Assembly (NCBI GenBank): GCA_023251255.1
Contig: JAHEZD010000042.1
Coordinates: forward strand, 1 to 47,199
Direction of reading: 5' to 3'
Length of the DNA: 47,199 nucleotides
Source of the DNA: Chitinophagaceae bacterium
GTDB lineage: Bacteria; Bacteroidota; Bacteroidia; Chitinophagales; Chitinophagaceae
Positions 25,764 through 34,266 of the stretch are shown here, one piece after another. The notes under the pieces are model-generated. The model was not told the DNA's origin. It was given only the letters and a program-made list of their open reading frames with translations, and did not search any database. Position numbers and translations under genes: made by a program. Numbering within the stretch: position 1 is the first letter of the stretch; every line of letters begins with the position of its first letter.

Positions 25764-26018
25764 CTATCTATTGATATCAATGGAGCCCAGTACCTTTTTC
25801 ATGAAAGCATTGCCAGCTTCCTTCTCGGGCATTCCATCCGCTATCATTTGGTGTACCTCCAGTGCACCGCAGAAATTGGAAATCAGTTCACCAATAACAT
25901 TGGTCTCCTCTTCCTTCAATGATGCAGCCTCTGATGTGGCTTCCAGTACCTTGATGGCCGTTTCTATTTCCTCCACGGTGCAGGTGCGCTGCACCTGCTT
26001 AATTACCGGTAGTTTCAT
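25764..26018 (-). CDS. Small DUF6952-like protein of the redox operon
   Basis: 84 residues, acidic and helical, no cysteine motif of thioredoxin type but two single cysteines (TCTVEE, SNFCGAL). The sequence KLPVIKQVQR...ETNVIGELISNFCGALEV...FMKKVLGSID recalls a small family (I think DUF6952) that accompanies thioredoxin and peroxiredoxin genes in Bacteroidota; this is from memory. Its start overlaps the thioredoxin-like gene by 20 bp, showing tight translational coupling. Function unknown; the context suggests help in peroxide reduction or redox sensing. Confidence 0.8.
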   Translation of the reverse strand: MKLPVIKQVQRTCTVEEIETAIKVLEATSEAASLKEEETNVIGELISNFCGALEVHQMIADGMPEKEAGNAFMKKVLGSIDINR

Positions 26019-26313
26019 GGATCAGTGTTTTTAATTGTTCTTCCTTATTGGTCTGCACCTGGTTTACCAGGAGCCCTTTCTGGAAACCGGCAAAAGTGGG
26101 CAGGTTGTTCACCGCCGCCAATTTGCGCGACATAGGGAACTTTTCCGCATCCACAATTACAAAGGCCGTGCTTTCATTTTCCGTGGACAGGCGTTTGAAC
26201 TTGGGTTTCATTAACCTGCAATTGCCGCACCAGCCAGCAGAGTACTGTACCAGTACGGTATCATGTGCAGCCACAATTTCCTGCAAGTTATCTTCCTGTA
26301 ATTCTATCAACAT
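25999..26313 (-). CDS. Thioredoxin-family protein
   Basis: 104 residues, the size of a minimal thioredoxin, cytoplasmic. The active site is WCGNC (28-32) rather than WCGPC, followed by RLMKPKF, and the cis-proline is in NNLPTFAGF. Thioredoxin-like proteins with this layout reduce partner disulfides; the peroxiredoxin encoded 35 bp upstream is the likely partner. The N in place of P usually shifts redox potential. The downstream 84-residue gene overlaps its 3' end. Confidence 0.9.
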   Translation of the reverse strand: MLIELQEDNLQEIVAAHDTVLVQYSAGWCGNCRLMKPKFKRLSTENESTAFVIVDAEKFPMSRKLAAVNNLPTFAGFQKGLLVNQVQTNKEEQLKTLIHETTGN

Positions 26314-26348
26314 AGGTTTTGTTTTAGGGCAGCACTACTGCCATTCCA

Positions 26349-26981
26349 TTAATTTTTTGAAAGGTAGGCTGCCACCCCTTCATTAGTGGCCAGCATGGCT
26401 TCTTCACCTTCTTCCCAATTGGCGGGGCAAACCTCACCGTACTTCTCCACATGCAATTGCGCATCCAGTAAACGCAGGTACTCATCTATATTCCTGCCCA
26501 AAGGAAAATCATTGACGGATTCATGGCGCACGATGCCCTCCTTATCAATTAAATAAGTACCACGGAACGCAATGGGCGTACCAATGAACGACCATGTTTT
26601 GGTATCCACACTGTAATGGTACTCACCACCCAGCACGCCATAGTTCAAGGAGATTGTTTTGGCCGTATCCGCAATAATGGGAAATGTTACCCCCTCAATG
26701 CCGCCATTGTCCTTCGGCGTGTTCAGCCAAGCCAAATGGGTTTCTTCCGTATCGGTTGAGCAACCGATAACCACGGTGTTCCTTCTTTCGAATTCGCTTA
26801 GTTTTTCCTGGAAAGCATGAATTTCCGTAGGGCATACAAACGTAAAATCCTTGGGATAAAAGAACAGGATAACATGTTTTTGGCCGAGGTACTGGTCCAA
26901 ACTAAAACCTTCCACTATCTCCTCCCCGTTAATGACTGCACCTGCTGAAAAATGCGGTGCCTTTTTTCCGACTAATGCCAT
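26349..26981 (-). CDS. 2-Cys peroxiredoxin (AhpC/Prx1 type)
   Basis: About 211 residues from the ATG at 26981 (MALVGKKAPHF). The frame extends to 27032, but the extra 17 residues are outside the family. The peroxidatic cysteine is C50 in FYPKDFTFVCPTEI, and the resolving cysteine is in EVCPANWEEGEEAM near the C-terminus. The central GGEYHYSVDTKTWSFIGTPIAFRGTYLID part shows the Prx1 fold. It reduces hydrogen and organic peroxides with electrons from a thioredoxin, plausibly the product of the next gene. It is divergent from the patatin gene. Confidence 0.95.
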   Translation of the reverse strand: MALVGKKAPHFSAGAVINGEEIVEGFSLDQYLGQKHVILFFYPKDFTFVCPTEIHAFQEKLSEFERRNTVVIGCSTDTEETHLAWLNTPKDNGGIEGVTFPIIADTAKTISLNYGVLGGEYHYSVDTKTWSFIGTPIAFRGTYLIDKEGIVRHESVNDFPLGRNIDEYLRLLDAQLHVEKYGEVCPANWEEGEEAMLATNEGVAAYLSKN

Positions 26982-27201
26982 AGATGATTGATTGTTGAAT
27001 GTAAAATAAATTTTTGCAAAGTAAAGGGCCATCTACTGACCCATTTTTAAACATATCAACAAGCAAACCGTTTGGCAAAGATAACCAAGCATCCGCGAAC
27101 AACAGTACAAAATCGTATAAAATAGGGGATTGGTCCGACATGTACAAGCGGTAAAATACGCAATTTTTAGAGGGTATATACGCTTGCCTACATGGCCAAC
27201 A

Positions 27202-28284
27202 ATGAACATATTTGTATTGGACTGCAAGAATCCAAAACACTTAAAACTAACGGCTGTGGAAAAATTCAGGATACTGTCAATTGACGGGGGAGGATTGAGG
27301 GGCGTGGTCCCGCTCACCATCCTAAAAAAAGTGGAGGAGAAGATTGCCCCAAAGAAGATCTGGGAATATTTTGACCTGATTGCAGGCACTTCTACCGGTG
27401 GGCTCATTACCTGTGCCATTACATTAAAGCTCCCTGACCAGCCTGGCAGCAAGTACACGCTGAACGACATTATGGAAGTGTATAAGAACAGGGGCAAGGA
27501 AATATTCCCTCCCAAAGGATTCTTAAGCGGCCTTTTACATAAGGTAACCAACCTTGTTAATCCCAGTTTCAGTGACAAGGGGATTGCCAAGGTTTTTGGT
27601 GATGTGCTGGGCAATGCCACGATGAATGATTGCCTTAAGCCCATCCTTGTGTCCACGTATGACCTGAGCAACAATATCCCCCTCTTCTTCAAATCCAACG
27701 AATCAAAATATGATGAAAAACTAAATGCCAAGCTATACGATATATGCAGGGCCACTTCTGCGGGGCCTACCTACCTACCCAGTTATGAATTTGTTTATCC
27801 CAAAAACCAGAGGGAGGAGAATCCCAATCGCAATTGCATTGATGGCGGCGTTTACGTAAACAACCCCGCCATGGCAGCACTGGCCGAGTTTTCAAAGAAC
27901 CATGGCTATTACCAGCCTGCCACCATGGACGATGCAGATATAGACTATAACCAAGTATTTGTACTGTCCATTGGCACAGGAACCTATTCATGCCCCATAC
28001 CAGCCAAGCAGAGCAAGAACGCAGGGGAACTCTATTGGGCAAAAGCCATCAGCGACATCATGATGCGTGGCGTGAACAGGACAACCGATTACGAAATGAA
28101 GGAAATGATGGTGGATGGCAATTACCTGCGGCTGAACATAGAAATTGATTCCGATGCACATTCCAATATGGCCGACTCTTCTGCTTCCACCACTGATTAC
28201 CTGATTGGTGCAACAGAAGCGCAGATCATTAACAATGTCAATAAGATGGCCCAGTTGGATAGTTTCCTGAAAAAAAGTAAATAA
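27202..28284 (+). CDS. Patatin-like phospholipase
   Basis: 360 residues from the ATG at 27202; the frame also has an ATG at 27130 and a GTG at 27256 directly before EKFRILSIDGGG, and the true start is undecided. All patatin elements are present: oxyanion loop DGGGLRG (28-34), nucleophile S64 in GTSTG, and the dyad aspartate D214 in IDGGVYVNNPA. Such enzymes cleave acyl chains from membrane lipids. No signal peptide, so it is cytosolic or exported by another route. The ILSIDGGG-type sequence resembles patatins used as effectors in anti-phage and interbacterial systems (CapV, Tle), but no CD-NTase or VgrG gene lies in the window. It heads a five-gene plus-strand set with membrane partners and a shared intercistronic element. 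Confidence 0.92.
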   Translation: MNIFVLDCKNPKHLKLTAVEKFRILSIDGGGLRGVVPLTILKKVEEKIAPKKIWEYFDLIAGTSTGGLITCAITLKLPDQPGSKYTLNDIMEVYKNRGKEIFPPKGFLSGLLHKVTNLVNPSFSDKGIAKVFGDVLGNATMNDCLKPILVSTYDLSNNIPLFFKSNESKYDEKLNAKLYDICRATSAGPTYLPSYEFVYPKNQREENPNRNCIDGGVYVNNPAMAALAEFSKNHGYYQPATMDDADIDYNQVFVLSIGTGTYSCPIPAKQSKNAGELYWAKAISDIMMRGVNRTTDYEMKEMMVDGNYLRLNIEIDSDAHSNMADSSASTTDYLIGATEAQIINNVNKMAQLDSFLKKSK

Positions 28285-28294
28285 CCAACCAGTA

Positions 28295-28339
28295 TAAACC
28301 GGGAAGCCGAAAACGGGATTTTCAGAGTAGGCAAACAAC
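28295..28339 (+). repeat. Intercistronic block, copy A
   Basis: Begins 10 nt after the patatin stop: TAAACCGGGAAG, GCCGAAAACGGGAT, then AGAGTAGGCAAACAAC. Nearly the same block occurs at 30184 (copy C), with weaker copies at 29028 and 31721. The next start codon follows 14 nt after its end. Confidence 0.8.
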
Positions 28340-28353
28340 TAAATCAAAGCTAT

Positions 28354-29019
28354 ATGATACTGAATGCCACCAACCTCCACTGGCTAAGCGAATCCATCGC
28401 ATGGGTATTGATCATACTTGTGCTATTGTTCACCCTCATCCTCGCCCTCAGGTCAAACCTGTTAAGGGATGATGTGGATGATATAGCCACGTTTGCTGCC
28501 AATGCAAAAAAAGACAAAAGATATGCGTCCAAGGTTGCAACAATGACAGATCAGGATATAGCGGATCAAATTCCCCATCCCTATAGTTTGTCCAAAACAC
28601 AATTGGCCATTTGGACGGCCTTGATTGGCTGCGTGTACATCTATCTGGCCCTTTACTGCCACACAGATTTAAAGGCAATTGTGGTGAATGCTACCGCCTT
28701 AACATTATTGGGCATTTCCGCAGGTACCACAACAGCCGCAGGGGTTATAGACCAGAGCCAGGCCAATACGCCTGCCACTCCACCCAGGCACCAGAACGCC
28801 CCATCCGAAGGGTTTATCAAGGACATCCTATCCGACCAGAACGGAGTAAGCATACATCGTTTCCAAAATGTGGTATGGACCGTGATAGCCGTTGCCATTT
28901 ACCTATACAAAGTACACCAGGACCAAAGCAGCCTGCCCAATTTGGACAACACCTTAATCATACTCACAGGCATCAGCAGTGCAGCCTATTTGAGTTTGAA
29001 GATCAATGAAAACAAATAA
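28354..29019 (+). CDS. Membrane protein with duplicated hairpin module, family uncharacterised
   Basis: 221 residues with about five membrane segments (near 13-32, 83-100, 112-130, 172-187 and 199-215) and no enzyme motif. Residues 78-133 and 166-218 are internal repeats: each has a polar lead (YSLSKTQLAIW; VSIHRFQNVVW), a hydrophobic helix with YIYL/YLYK, and a second helix with LLGISAG / LTGISSA. Between them lies FIKDILSDQNG. The C-terminal half of the next protein has the same module. I recall similar sequences (FLxDILSDxxGxxxxRFQ, LxGISSGTYxGxK) as a widespread uncharacterised membrane family. A role as membrane anchor, channel or partner for the patatin is inference from operon position. 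Confidence 0.85.
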   Translation: MILNATNLHWLSESIAWVLIILVLLFTLILALRSNLLRDDVDDIATFAANAKKDKRYASKVATMTDQDIADQIPHPYSLSKTQLAIWTALIGCVYIYLALYCHTDLKAIVVNATALTLLGISAGTTTAAGVIDQSQANTPATPPRHQNAPSEGFIKDILSDQNGVSIHRFQNVVWTVIAVAIYLYKVHQDQSSLPNLDNTLIILTGISSAAYLSLKINENK

Positions 29020-29027
29020 TGCGGCAA

Positions 29028-29067
29028 TACTTGGAAGGCCGAAAAAACTTAAAAAGTAAAACAAACT
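29028..29067 (+). repeat. Intercistronic block, copy B (degenerate)
   Basis: TTGGAAGGCCGAAAAAACTT followed by AAGTAAAACAAAC; aligned with copies A and C over GGCCGAAAA and the AGTA..CAAAC end. It ends 3 nt before the next start codon. Confidence 0.55.
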
Positions 29068-29070
29068 ACC

Positions 29071-30156
29071 ATGCTTAATAAAGTAAGTCTTAAACATCCC
29101 TTGAATGCAAAAAAGCATGTTGGTAGATTGCTCTTTTGGGGCCTATGCATGCTTCTATGCACTGAAGCTATAAGTCAACATGTAGCCGATACCACTAAAC
29201 GGAAAGTTGCCGCAGATACTGCAATAAAAAAAGTTCCTGCGGATTCCATCATTAGCATAATCAATCTTGGTTCCCAACATGATTCTGCCAAAATAAACGA
29301 AGTGCTGGCATTCAAAATATATACCTCCAAATCCATAGCCACATTTAATACATTATATGTGGATGGCGTAAGGATAGGTGGGCTACAACCTTGGAAGTTG
29401 AATGAATGCGACAAAATAGTATTTTTTAAACTGGATACTGCATTCCAAAACTTGGTATTGCAATTTCTAGAAAGCAAGTCAATCGATAAAACCATCATAC
29501 CCGTGCGTTTTTCTTTAGGAGATACGTCCAATTGCTCCACCAAGCAAGGATACCCCATCTATATAGAAGTCAAGCAGAAATTGAAACCTCTTTGGGTATG
29601 GTGGGTAGTGGTGCTATTATTGATGGTTATTTCTGCAATTGCCCTGTACAAGAACATATTGAAAGATGACAATAATCTTTACTACAGTTTGGGGCGTACC
29701 CAATTATTCTATTGGAGCCTCATCTTTGTTTTTGCCTACCTGTATATATGCAAACATACCGGAGCATTACCGGATATCCCCGGCTCCGTATTGACCCTTA
29801 TAGGCATCAGTGTAGCTACCACTGCTGCCTCCAAGGTAATCGAAAACAAAACCAAGGAAAAGGTTGTCATCGACCCTGCTGCAAAAAGCGAGGGCTGGTT
29901 CCTGGATATACTTTCCGATGGTAGCAGCATCAATATCCAACGCTTCCAGAATGTCATTTTCAACCTTGTTTTTGGGATTATCTTCATCCAGAAATCAATA
30001 GCTACCAACCTCCTGCCCGACTTCGATGACAATGTGCTTATACTGTTGGGCATCAGTTCCGGAACCTATGCTGGTTTGAAGATTACCGAAGCCACTAAGG
30101 AGCAGAACCAGCCTGCAGCGCCAGTGGGCACGGATAAAAAAGAAGGTGAACAATAA
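29071..30156 (+). CDS. Exported domain fused to the same duplicated membrane module
   Basis: 361 residues. An N-terminal signal or anchor (about 17-36) is followed by a domain of about 135 residues (37-172) that should face the periplasm and contains two cysteines (C113, C155) that could pair. A membrane helix (174-193) leads into the module shared with the preceding protein: YYSLGRTQLFYWS (204-216), LTLIGISVATTAAS (241-254), GWFLDILSDG (275-284), INIQRFQNVIF (287-297) and ILLGISSGTYAGLK (324-337). The module is again internally duplicated. The pair looks like paralogues, one with and one without an outward-facing sensor or binding domain. The last residues are charged and Gln/Pro-rich. Confidence 0.85.
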   Translation: MLNKVSLKHPLNAKKHVGRLLFWGLCMLLCTEAISQHVADTTKRKVAADTAIKKVPADSIISIINLGSQHDSAKINEVLAFKIYTSKSIATFNTLYVDGVRIGGLQPWKLNECDKIVFFKLDTAFQNLVLQFLESKSIDKTIIPVRFSLGDTSNCSTKQGYPIYIEVKQKLKPLWVWWVVVLLLMVISAIALYKNILKDDNNLYYSLGRTQLFYWSLIFVFAYLYICKHTGALPDIPGSVLTLIGISVATTAASKVIENKTKEKVVIDPAAKSEGWFLDILSDGSSINIQRFQNVIFNLVFGIIFIQKSIATNLLPDFDDNVLILLGISSGTYAGLKITEATKEQNQPAAPVGTDKKEGEQ

Positions 30157-30183
30157 TGGAACATAGCTAACATACTTAAACAA

Positions 30184-30226
30184 TAACCGGGAGGCCGAAA
30201 ACGGGATCTAGAGTAGGCAAAAAAAC
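30184..30226 (+). repeat. Intercistronic block, copy C
   Basis: TAACCGGGAG, GCCGAAAACGGGAT, CTAGAGTAGGCAAAAAAAC; the closest match to copy A, with only a few substitutions and a two-base gap. The next start codon follows after 6 nt. Confidence 0.8.
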
Positions 30227-30232
30227 AATTTT

Positions 30233-30538
30233 ATGGCATCAGCAACATTAACTGTAACCGTCAATGGTGGTATCCCCCCATTAAGTATCCAAGTAGGTCT
30301 CTTAAAGAACGGTACTCCTGTAGAACATTTTGGCCAAGCTTCTAGCTTTACCCATTTATTTGATGACCTAGAAGCCAATAACAATTATGATGTAACAATT
30401 GCAGGCTTTAACCCCGCAGGTGGCAATACATCATTAAGTATATCGGGTACTGGCATAACCCTCACACCCATTTCAGATACTACTCCAAGTGAGCAGGATG
30501 GGAAAGGCTATTTCGTGGACTTCAACTTTAATTCTTAA
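30233..30538 (+). CDS. Small beta-rich protein of the patatin operon
   Basis: 101 residues, no signal peptide and no membrane segment. The pattern of alternating hydrophobic residues (ATLTVTVNGG, SIQVGLLKNG, YDVTIAGFNPAGGN, SLSISGTGITL) suggests an immunoglobulin- or fibronectin-III-like beta-sandwich. I do not recognise a family. It is acidic, and its end (GKGYFVDFNFNS) is aromatic-rich. Its stop is 12 bp from the next start codon, the only gap of this operon without the intercistronic block, so these two genes may form a translation unit. A structural or adaptor protein is a guess. Confidence 0.7.
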   Translation: MASATLTVTVNGGIPPLSIQVGLLKNGTPVEHFGQASSFTHLFDDLEANNNYDVTIAGFNPAGGNTSLSISGTGITLTPISDTTPSEQDGKGYFVDFNFNS

Positions 30539-30550
30539 ACATTCCTTATA

Positions 30551-31699
30551 ATGAAAAAGACCATTTTTATAATTATATGTATTTGCTTTATTTGTGCCCA
30601 AACTAAAGTGGCCGCACAGAACAACTCCAGTGTGAATCTGGATTCAGTACAATTGCTTCCTGTTCGCACTGCCAATGATCTCAAGACAGGTAACTGGCAG
30701 GATGTACTCACCAACTTCTTCCAATTGGGCCTAAGCGACCTTACAGGCAACAATAGGGCATTCAATTTCAAGAGCAGCTTATTTGGCCTCAAGCTCAAGA
30801 CCAATCCCAGTCTTATAGTAGATACAAATTATGTTAAGCATAGCTTTGATAGGAACTTCCAGTTCAATTTTTCATTGGGCATAGATAGTTCCTACCATTT
30901 GAACGGTTATTCTGCTGGTTTCACTTGGGCCGCCATCAACAAAAGAGATACAACGCTCATAAACCTTACTAAATCCAAAACAGAATCTGTTTGGGCGGCG
31001 GCGGCAGCTAAATTTCCTCAAGCATTAATTAACTATCGAATAAAAAAGTTCGCAAAAAGAACAAGCCAAGATTCTGCTGACGCAATAATGGCAAAACAAG
31101 CAGTCAGCAATATGATGAAGATTGGCAAATTTGATGCAAGCCTTCTTCCCAATGACTTTACAGCCAAAGACTCAATAAATGTAATACAAGCAGTATTTGA
31201 CGCTTACGATTCTGCCAAAGCCAGTACGATGCAAATGCCCCTTCTTACATTTACATTCAATACTGCTTTCAGCAAAAGGTCAAGTTTTGACTCCGCACAA
31301 TTGGGGTTTGTATATCTCCAAGGCCTCACCAAAAAAGGCAATCCATTGGAACTGGACCTAAGGGCCAATTTCCGCATAAAAGATACCGCTGTTAACAATG
31401 ACCGCTACAGGTCAGTGTTCACGAGCAGCGGGGGCATGAACTGCGTACTCATCAAGAGCAAGGCACAGGCATCCATACTGGAATTCAAGCCCTATGTAGA
31501 ATACGATAAAATCATCAGCGGCCTTTTTCCCGGTGAGAAAGCCGATTATTTCTATGCCAATGCAGATTTCCGATTAAGGGTCACCCAGAATATCTGGATA
31601 CCCTTTACCATAAAATACGATGTAAAGGCAGGCAACTTCTTAGGTTTCTTGAATGTGAGTGCAAACTTTTCGGCGTTGAGAGGGCTGTTGAAGTATTAG
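30551..31699 (+). CDS. Exported protein, possible outer-membrane beta-barrel
   Basis: 382 residues with a signal peptide (KKTIFIIICICFICAQTKVAAQ). The mature part is beta-rich with repeated aromatic/hydrophobic alternation (FNFKSSLFGLKLKTNPSL, NFQFNFSLGIDSS, LLTFTFNTAFSKRSS, LELDLRANFRIKD, YFYANADFRLRVTQN, FLNVSANFSALRG), which suits an outer-membrane barrel, though the final residues (LLKY) are not a textbook terminal strand. A helical insert lies near residues 135-215. I recognise no family. As last gene of the patatin operon it may give the system an envelope-spanning part. Confidence 0.75.
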   Translation: MKKTIFIIICICFICAQTKVAAQNNSSVNLDSVQLLPVRTANDLKTGNWQDVLTNFFQLGLSDLTGNNRAFNFKSSLFGLKLKTNPSLIVDTNYVKHSFDRNFQFNFSLGIDSSYHLNGYSAGFTWAAINKRDTTLINLTKSKTESVWAAAAAKFPQALINYRIKKFAKRTSQDSADAIMAKQAVSNMMKIGKFDASLLPNDFTAKDSINVIQAVFDAYDSAKASTMQMPLLTFTFNTAFSKRSSFDSAQLGFVYLQGLTKKGNPLELDLRANFRIKDTAVNNDRYRSVFTSSGGMNCVLIKSKAQASILEFKPYVEYDKIISGLFPGEKADYFYANADFRLRVTQNIWIPFTIKYDVKAGNFLGFLNVSANFSALRGLLKY

Positions 31700-31720
31700 C
31701 AATAAGAAGAAAGTCAATAA

Positions 31721-31762
31721 TAAACCGGGAAGCAAAAAAATGGAATGGGAGATTAGGCTGGA
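31721..31762 (+). repeat. Intercistronic block, copy D (degenerate)
   Basis: TAAACCGGGAAGCAAAAAAA then TGGAATGGGAGATTAGGC, 21 nt after the last stop of the operon. It keeps the first 14 bases of copy A and drifts afterwards, running into the terminator stem. Confidence 0.5.
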
Positions 31763-31797
31763 ACAATCAAGTTTCCAGCCTAATCATTCATCGTTTT
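31751..31797 (+). terminator. Terminator of the patatin operon
   Basis: Perfect 13-bp arms GATTAGGCTGGAA (31751-31763) and TTCCAGCCTAATC (31773-31785), loop of 9, followed after a few bases by GTTTTTA. Strong stem, imperfect T-tract. Confidence 0.7.
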
Positions 31798-31945
31798 TAT
31801 GGGTGCATTTCCCTTAATCGCTTTTGGACCATGGAATAATGCTCCACACTGAACGCTTTTGTAGAAAGGCATTCATTCAGCTATTTAAGCAGGCCCAATA
31901 AACAAACAGATAGCACTATTTACGTCAATTATTAAAAATAAAAAC

Positions 31946-32809
31946 ATGCAACCACTCCAAACAATCCAACAAGGCAGTACAGGCCAGGCTGTAATCCAAT
32001 GGCAGGAATTCCTACTGCAGCACGGCTACGTAATCGTAGGTACTGCCGATGGCATTTTCGGCAAGAACACCAATACTGCCACCATTGCTTTCCAAACAAC
32101 AGCAGGCCTTACCGCAGATGGCGTTGTGGGCAGCCATACCTATGCAGCCGCCATGGCGCTTGGTTTCAATAGCCCAGCCTTGCCACAAACAGCCAGCTAC
32201 TTGGGCATTGACCTTTACCACGGCGATGGTGCCATCAATTGGGGCGAGGTAAAAACCGATCCACAAAACATACAATTTGCCTACCTGAAAGCCACTGAGG
32301 GCACTGGCTTTGTGGATCCCGCATTTGCACCCAATCGTGCTGCCGCAGCGGCAGTGGCCATGCCTACAGGGGCCTACCATTTCTACCATCCCGAACTGTC
32401 ACCCATTGACCAGGCCAATTTTTTCTGCCGCATCATTGCAAGCTTACAGCCCAGCGACCTGCCACCTGCCCTTGACTTTGAGCCGGTAAACCTAATGGGT
32501 GTCACCCTTGCCCAAGCAATATCCGATTTGAACACCTTCCTGCATACCGTGCAAACAATATTGGGCAAGAAGCCAGTCATCTATACCAATTATAATTCCT
32601 GGGTAAACGTATTGGAAAATCCCACCAGTTTCAACAGTTATCCATTATGGATAGCATCCTACAATGCCACACCGCCCAACCTGTTTGGTGGCTGGACCGA
32701 ATGGGCCATTTGGCAGTACACGGATGGTGGTGCAGTAAATGGTGTGCCCAACAATACGGTAGACATGAACAGGTACAATACCAACAGTGGGCTGATACAA
32801 TCAACCTGA
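31946..32809 (+). CDS. GH25 lysozyme with N-terminal peptidoglycan-binding domain
   Basis: 287 residues and no signal peptide. Residues 1-70 are a PG_binding_1 domain (GQAVIQWQEFLLQHGY, ADGIFGKNTNTATIAFQ, GLTADGVVG). Residues 84-285 are a GH25 barrel: GIDLYHGDGAINW with D89, YLKATEGTGFVDP, TGAYHFYHP, ALDFEP with D177 and E179 as the catalytic acids, and AIWQYT. GH25 cleaves MurNAc-GlcNAc bonds. Domain order and lack of a Sec signal are those of phage endolysins or contractile-system cargo rather than of a housekeeping secreted lysozyme. It starts the second plus-strand group, after the patatin operon terminator. Confidence 0.93.
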   Translation: MQPLQTIQQGSTGQAVIQWQEFLLQHGYVIVGTADGIFGKNTNTATIAFQTTAGLTADGVVGSHTYAAAMALGFNSPALPQTASYLGIDLYHGDGAINWGEVKTDPQNIQFAYLKATEGTGFVDPAFAPNRAAAAAVAMPTGAYHFYHPELSPIDQANFFCRIIASLQPSDLPPALDFEPVNLMGVTLAQAISDLNTFLHTVQTILGKKPVIYTNYNSWVNVLENPTSFNSYPLWIASYNATPPNLFGGWTEWAIWQYTDGGAVNGVPNNTVDMNRYNTNSGLIQST

Positions 32810-32880
32810 CTGTAAGCCTTTTCATAAACAGCTCTAAAAGCTAACGGCACAATAGGTTATTCGCATGTCAAAATCATCAT

Positions 32881-34218
32881 ATGGGCGTAATCATGCAGGC
32901 TTTTTATTGGGACTGTCCCAAACTCGAGAACAAGGAGTTTGATTGGTGGAACCTCCTCAAAACCAAGTTGCCCTCCTTGGCAGCAACAGGCTTCACCGCC
33001 CTATGGTTGCCACCTGCCAGCAAGGGGGCCAATTTGAACGGCATGTCCATGGGATACGACCCTTATGACTATTATGACCTTGGCGATGTGGACCAGAAAA
33101 CATCCGTCAAAACATGGTTCGGCTCAAAAGCTGAACTGGTAAGCCTCATTAACGAAGCACATGCACATAAAATGGCTGTTTATGCCGATATGGTGCTCAA
33201 CCATACCAATGGGGCCGATGGCCAGGAGCTGAACCCCATAGACCAGAAAACAAGGTGGACAGCATACAACCCTGGCAGCAAGAAATTCAGGAGGGACTGG
33301 GCATCCTACCATCCCTCCTATTTTGAAAGATGGGATGACCAAGTTTTTGAAGGCATGCCGGACCTATGCCACAGGAACCCATATGTGTACACCGAACTCA
33401 TGGAGTATGCCAGGTGGATGATTGAAGAAATAGGCTTTGATGGTTTCAGGTACGACTTTGTAAAAGGTTACGGCGCTTGGTTAATTTCCGCCATACTCGA
33501 AAGGCTTTATACCAAAAATGGGCATACCAATTTCTCCCCCTTCGGCGTAGGGGAATATTGGGATTCGGCTGCCAATATTTCCAAATGGCTAACCGAAACA
33601 AATGCTTTTACCGACAACCCTGTTACAGCGTTTGACTTCCCCCTGCGCGACAGGCTCAAGCAGCTTTGTGATACGAGTGGCTTCAGCCTGAAAACCCTCG
33701 CCCAAAAAGGCTCCATACTCACTGATGGTTTACCACAGTACGCAGTAAGTTTTGTGGAGAACCATGATATTGTACGCACCAATGCCATTGTGAACGATAA
33801 AATGCTGGCCTATGCATTCATACTCACCCATGAAGGCTACCCCTGTGTGTTCTGGCAGGACTACTACAACTGGAACCTGGCACAGGAAGGCAACAACAGT
33901 GGAATAGCAGCATTGGTAAAACTCCACGAACCATATGCTGGTGGCACCAGCACCGTTCTGTTTGTGGACGACAGCCTCTACATCATGCAGCGCAATGGAT
34001 GGGGCAACCAGCCGGGGCTGCTATTTGTACTGAACAGTTCCAGCCAGTGGCGGGGCAAAAAGCTATGTACAAAATGGAAAAACAGCACCCTTGTACCCAA
34101 AGCATGGCGCGGCAAGGACAACCAGGACACACCATTTTCAATATCAACGGACCAAAACGGATTTGCAGAATGCTGGTCACCGCCAAGGGGCTACGCAGTG
34201 TATGTGCCAGTACAGTAA
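32881..34218 (+). CDS. GH13 alpha-amylase, no signal peptide
   Basis: 445 residues, starting directly with the barrel (MGVIMQAFYWDCP). The conserved GH13 regions are present: DMVLNH (103-108), GFDGFRYDF with nucleophile D192, GVGEYW with acid/base E225, and FVENHD with D296. The short C-terminal beta domain ends in RGYAVYVPVQ. It resembles compact glucan-degrading alpha-amylases of plant or bacterial type, acting on alpha-1,4-glucans. With no signal peptide it would act in the cytosol on glycogen or be exported by an unusual path. Its place between two peptidoglycan hydrolases (72 bp after GH25, 48 bp before M15) is odd for a metabolic amylase. Confidence 0.92.
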   Translation: MGVIMQAFYWDCPKLENKEFDWWNLLKTKLPSLAATGFTALWLPPASKGANLNGMSMGYDPYDYYDLGDVDQKTSVKTWFGSKAELVSLINEAHAHKMAVYADMVLNHTNGADGQELNPIDQKTRWTAYNPGSKKFRRDWASYHPSYFERWDDQVFEGMPDLCHRNPYVYTELMEYARWMIEEIGFDGFRYDFVKGYGAWLISAILERLYTKNGHTNFSPFGVGEYWDSAANISKWLTETNAFTDNPVTAFDFPLRDRLKQLCDTSGFSLKTLAQKGSILTDGLPQYAVSFVENHDIVRTNAIVNDKMLAYAFILTHEGYPCVFWQDYYNWNLAQEGNNSGIAALVKLHEPYAGGTSTVLFVDDSLYIMQRNGWGNQPGLLFVLNSSSQWRGKKLCTKWKNSTLVPKAWRGKDNQDTPFSISTDQNGFAECWSPPRGYAVYVPVQ

Positions 34219-34266
34219 GCCTATCGGCCGCCACTAAATTAGTGCCACCACCAAAAACGCTATACT

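Noticed and set aside
27202-28284. Calling the patatin a CBASS CapV effector
   Set aside because: No CD-NTase, Cap2/Cap3 or other signalling gene is present nearby; only the sequence style of the active site is similar.
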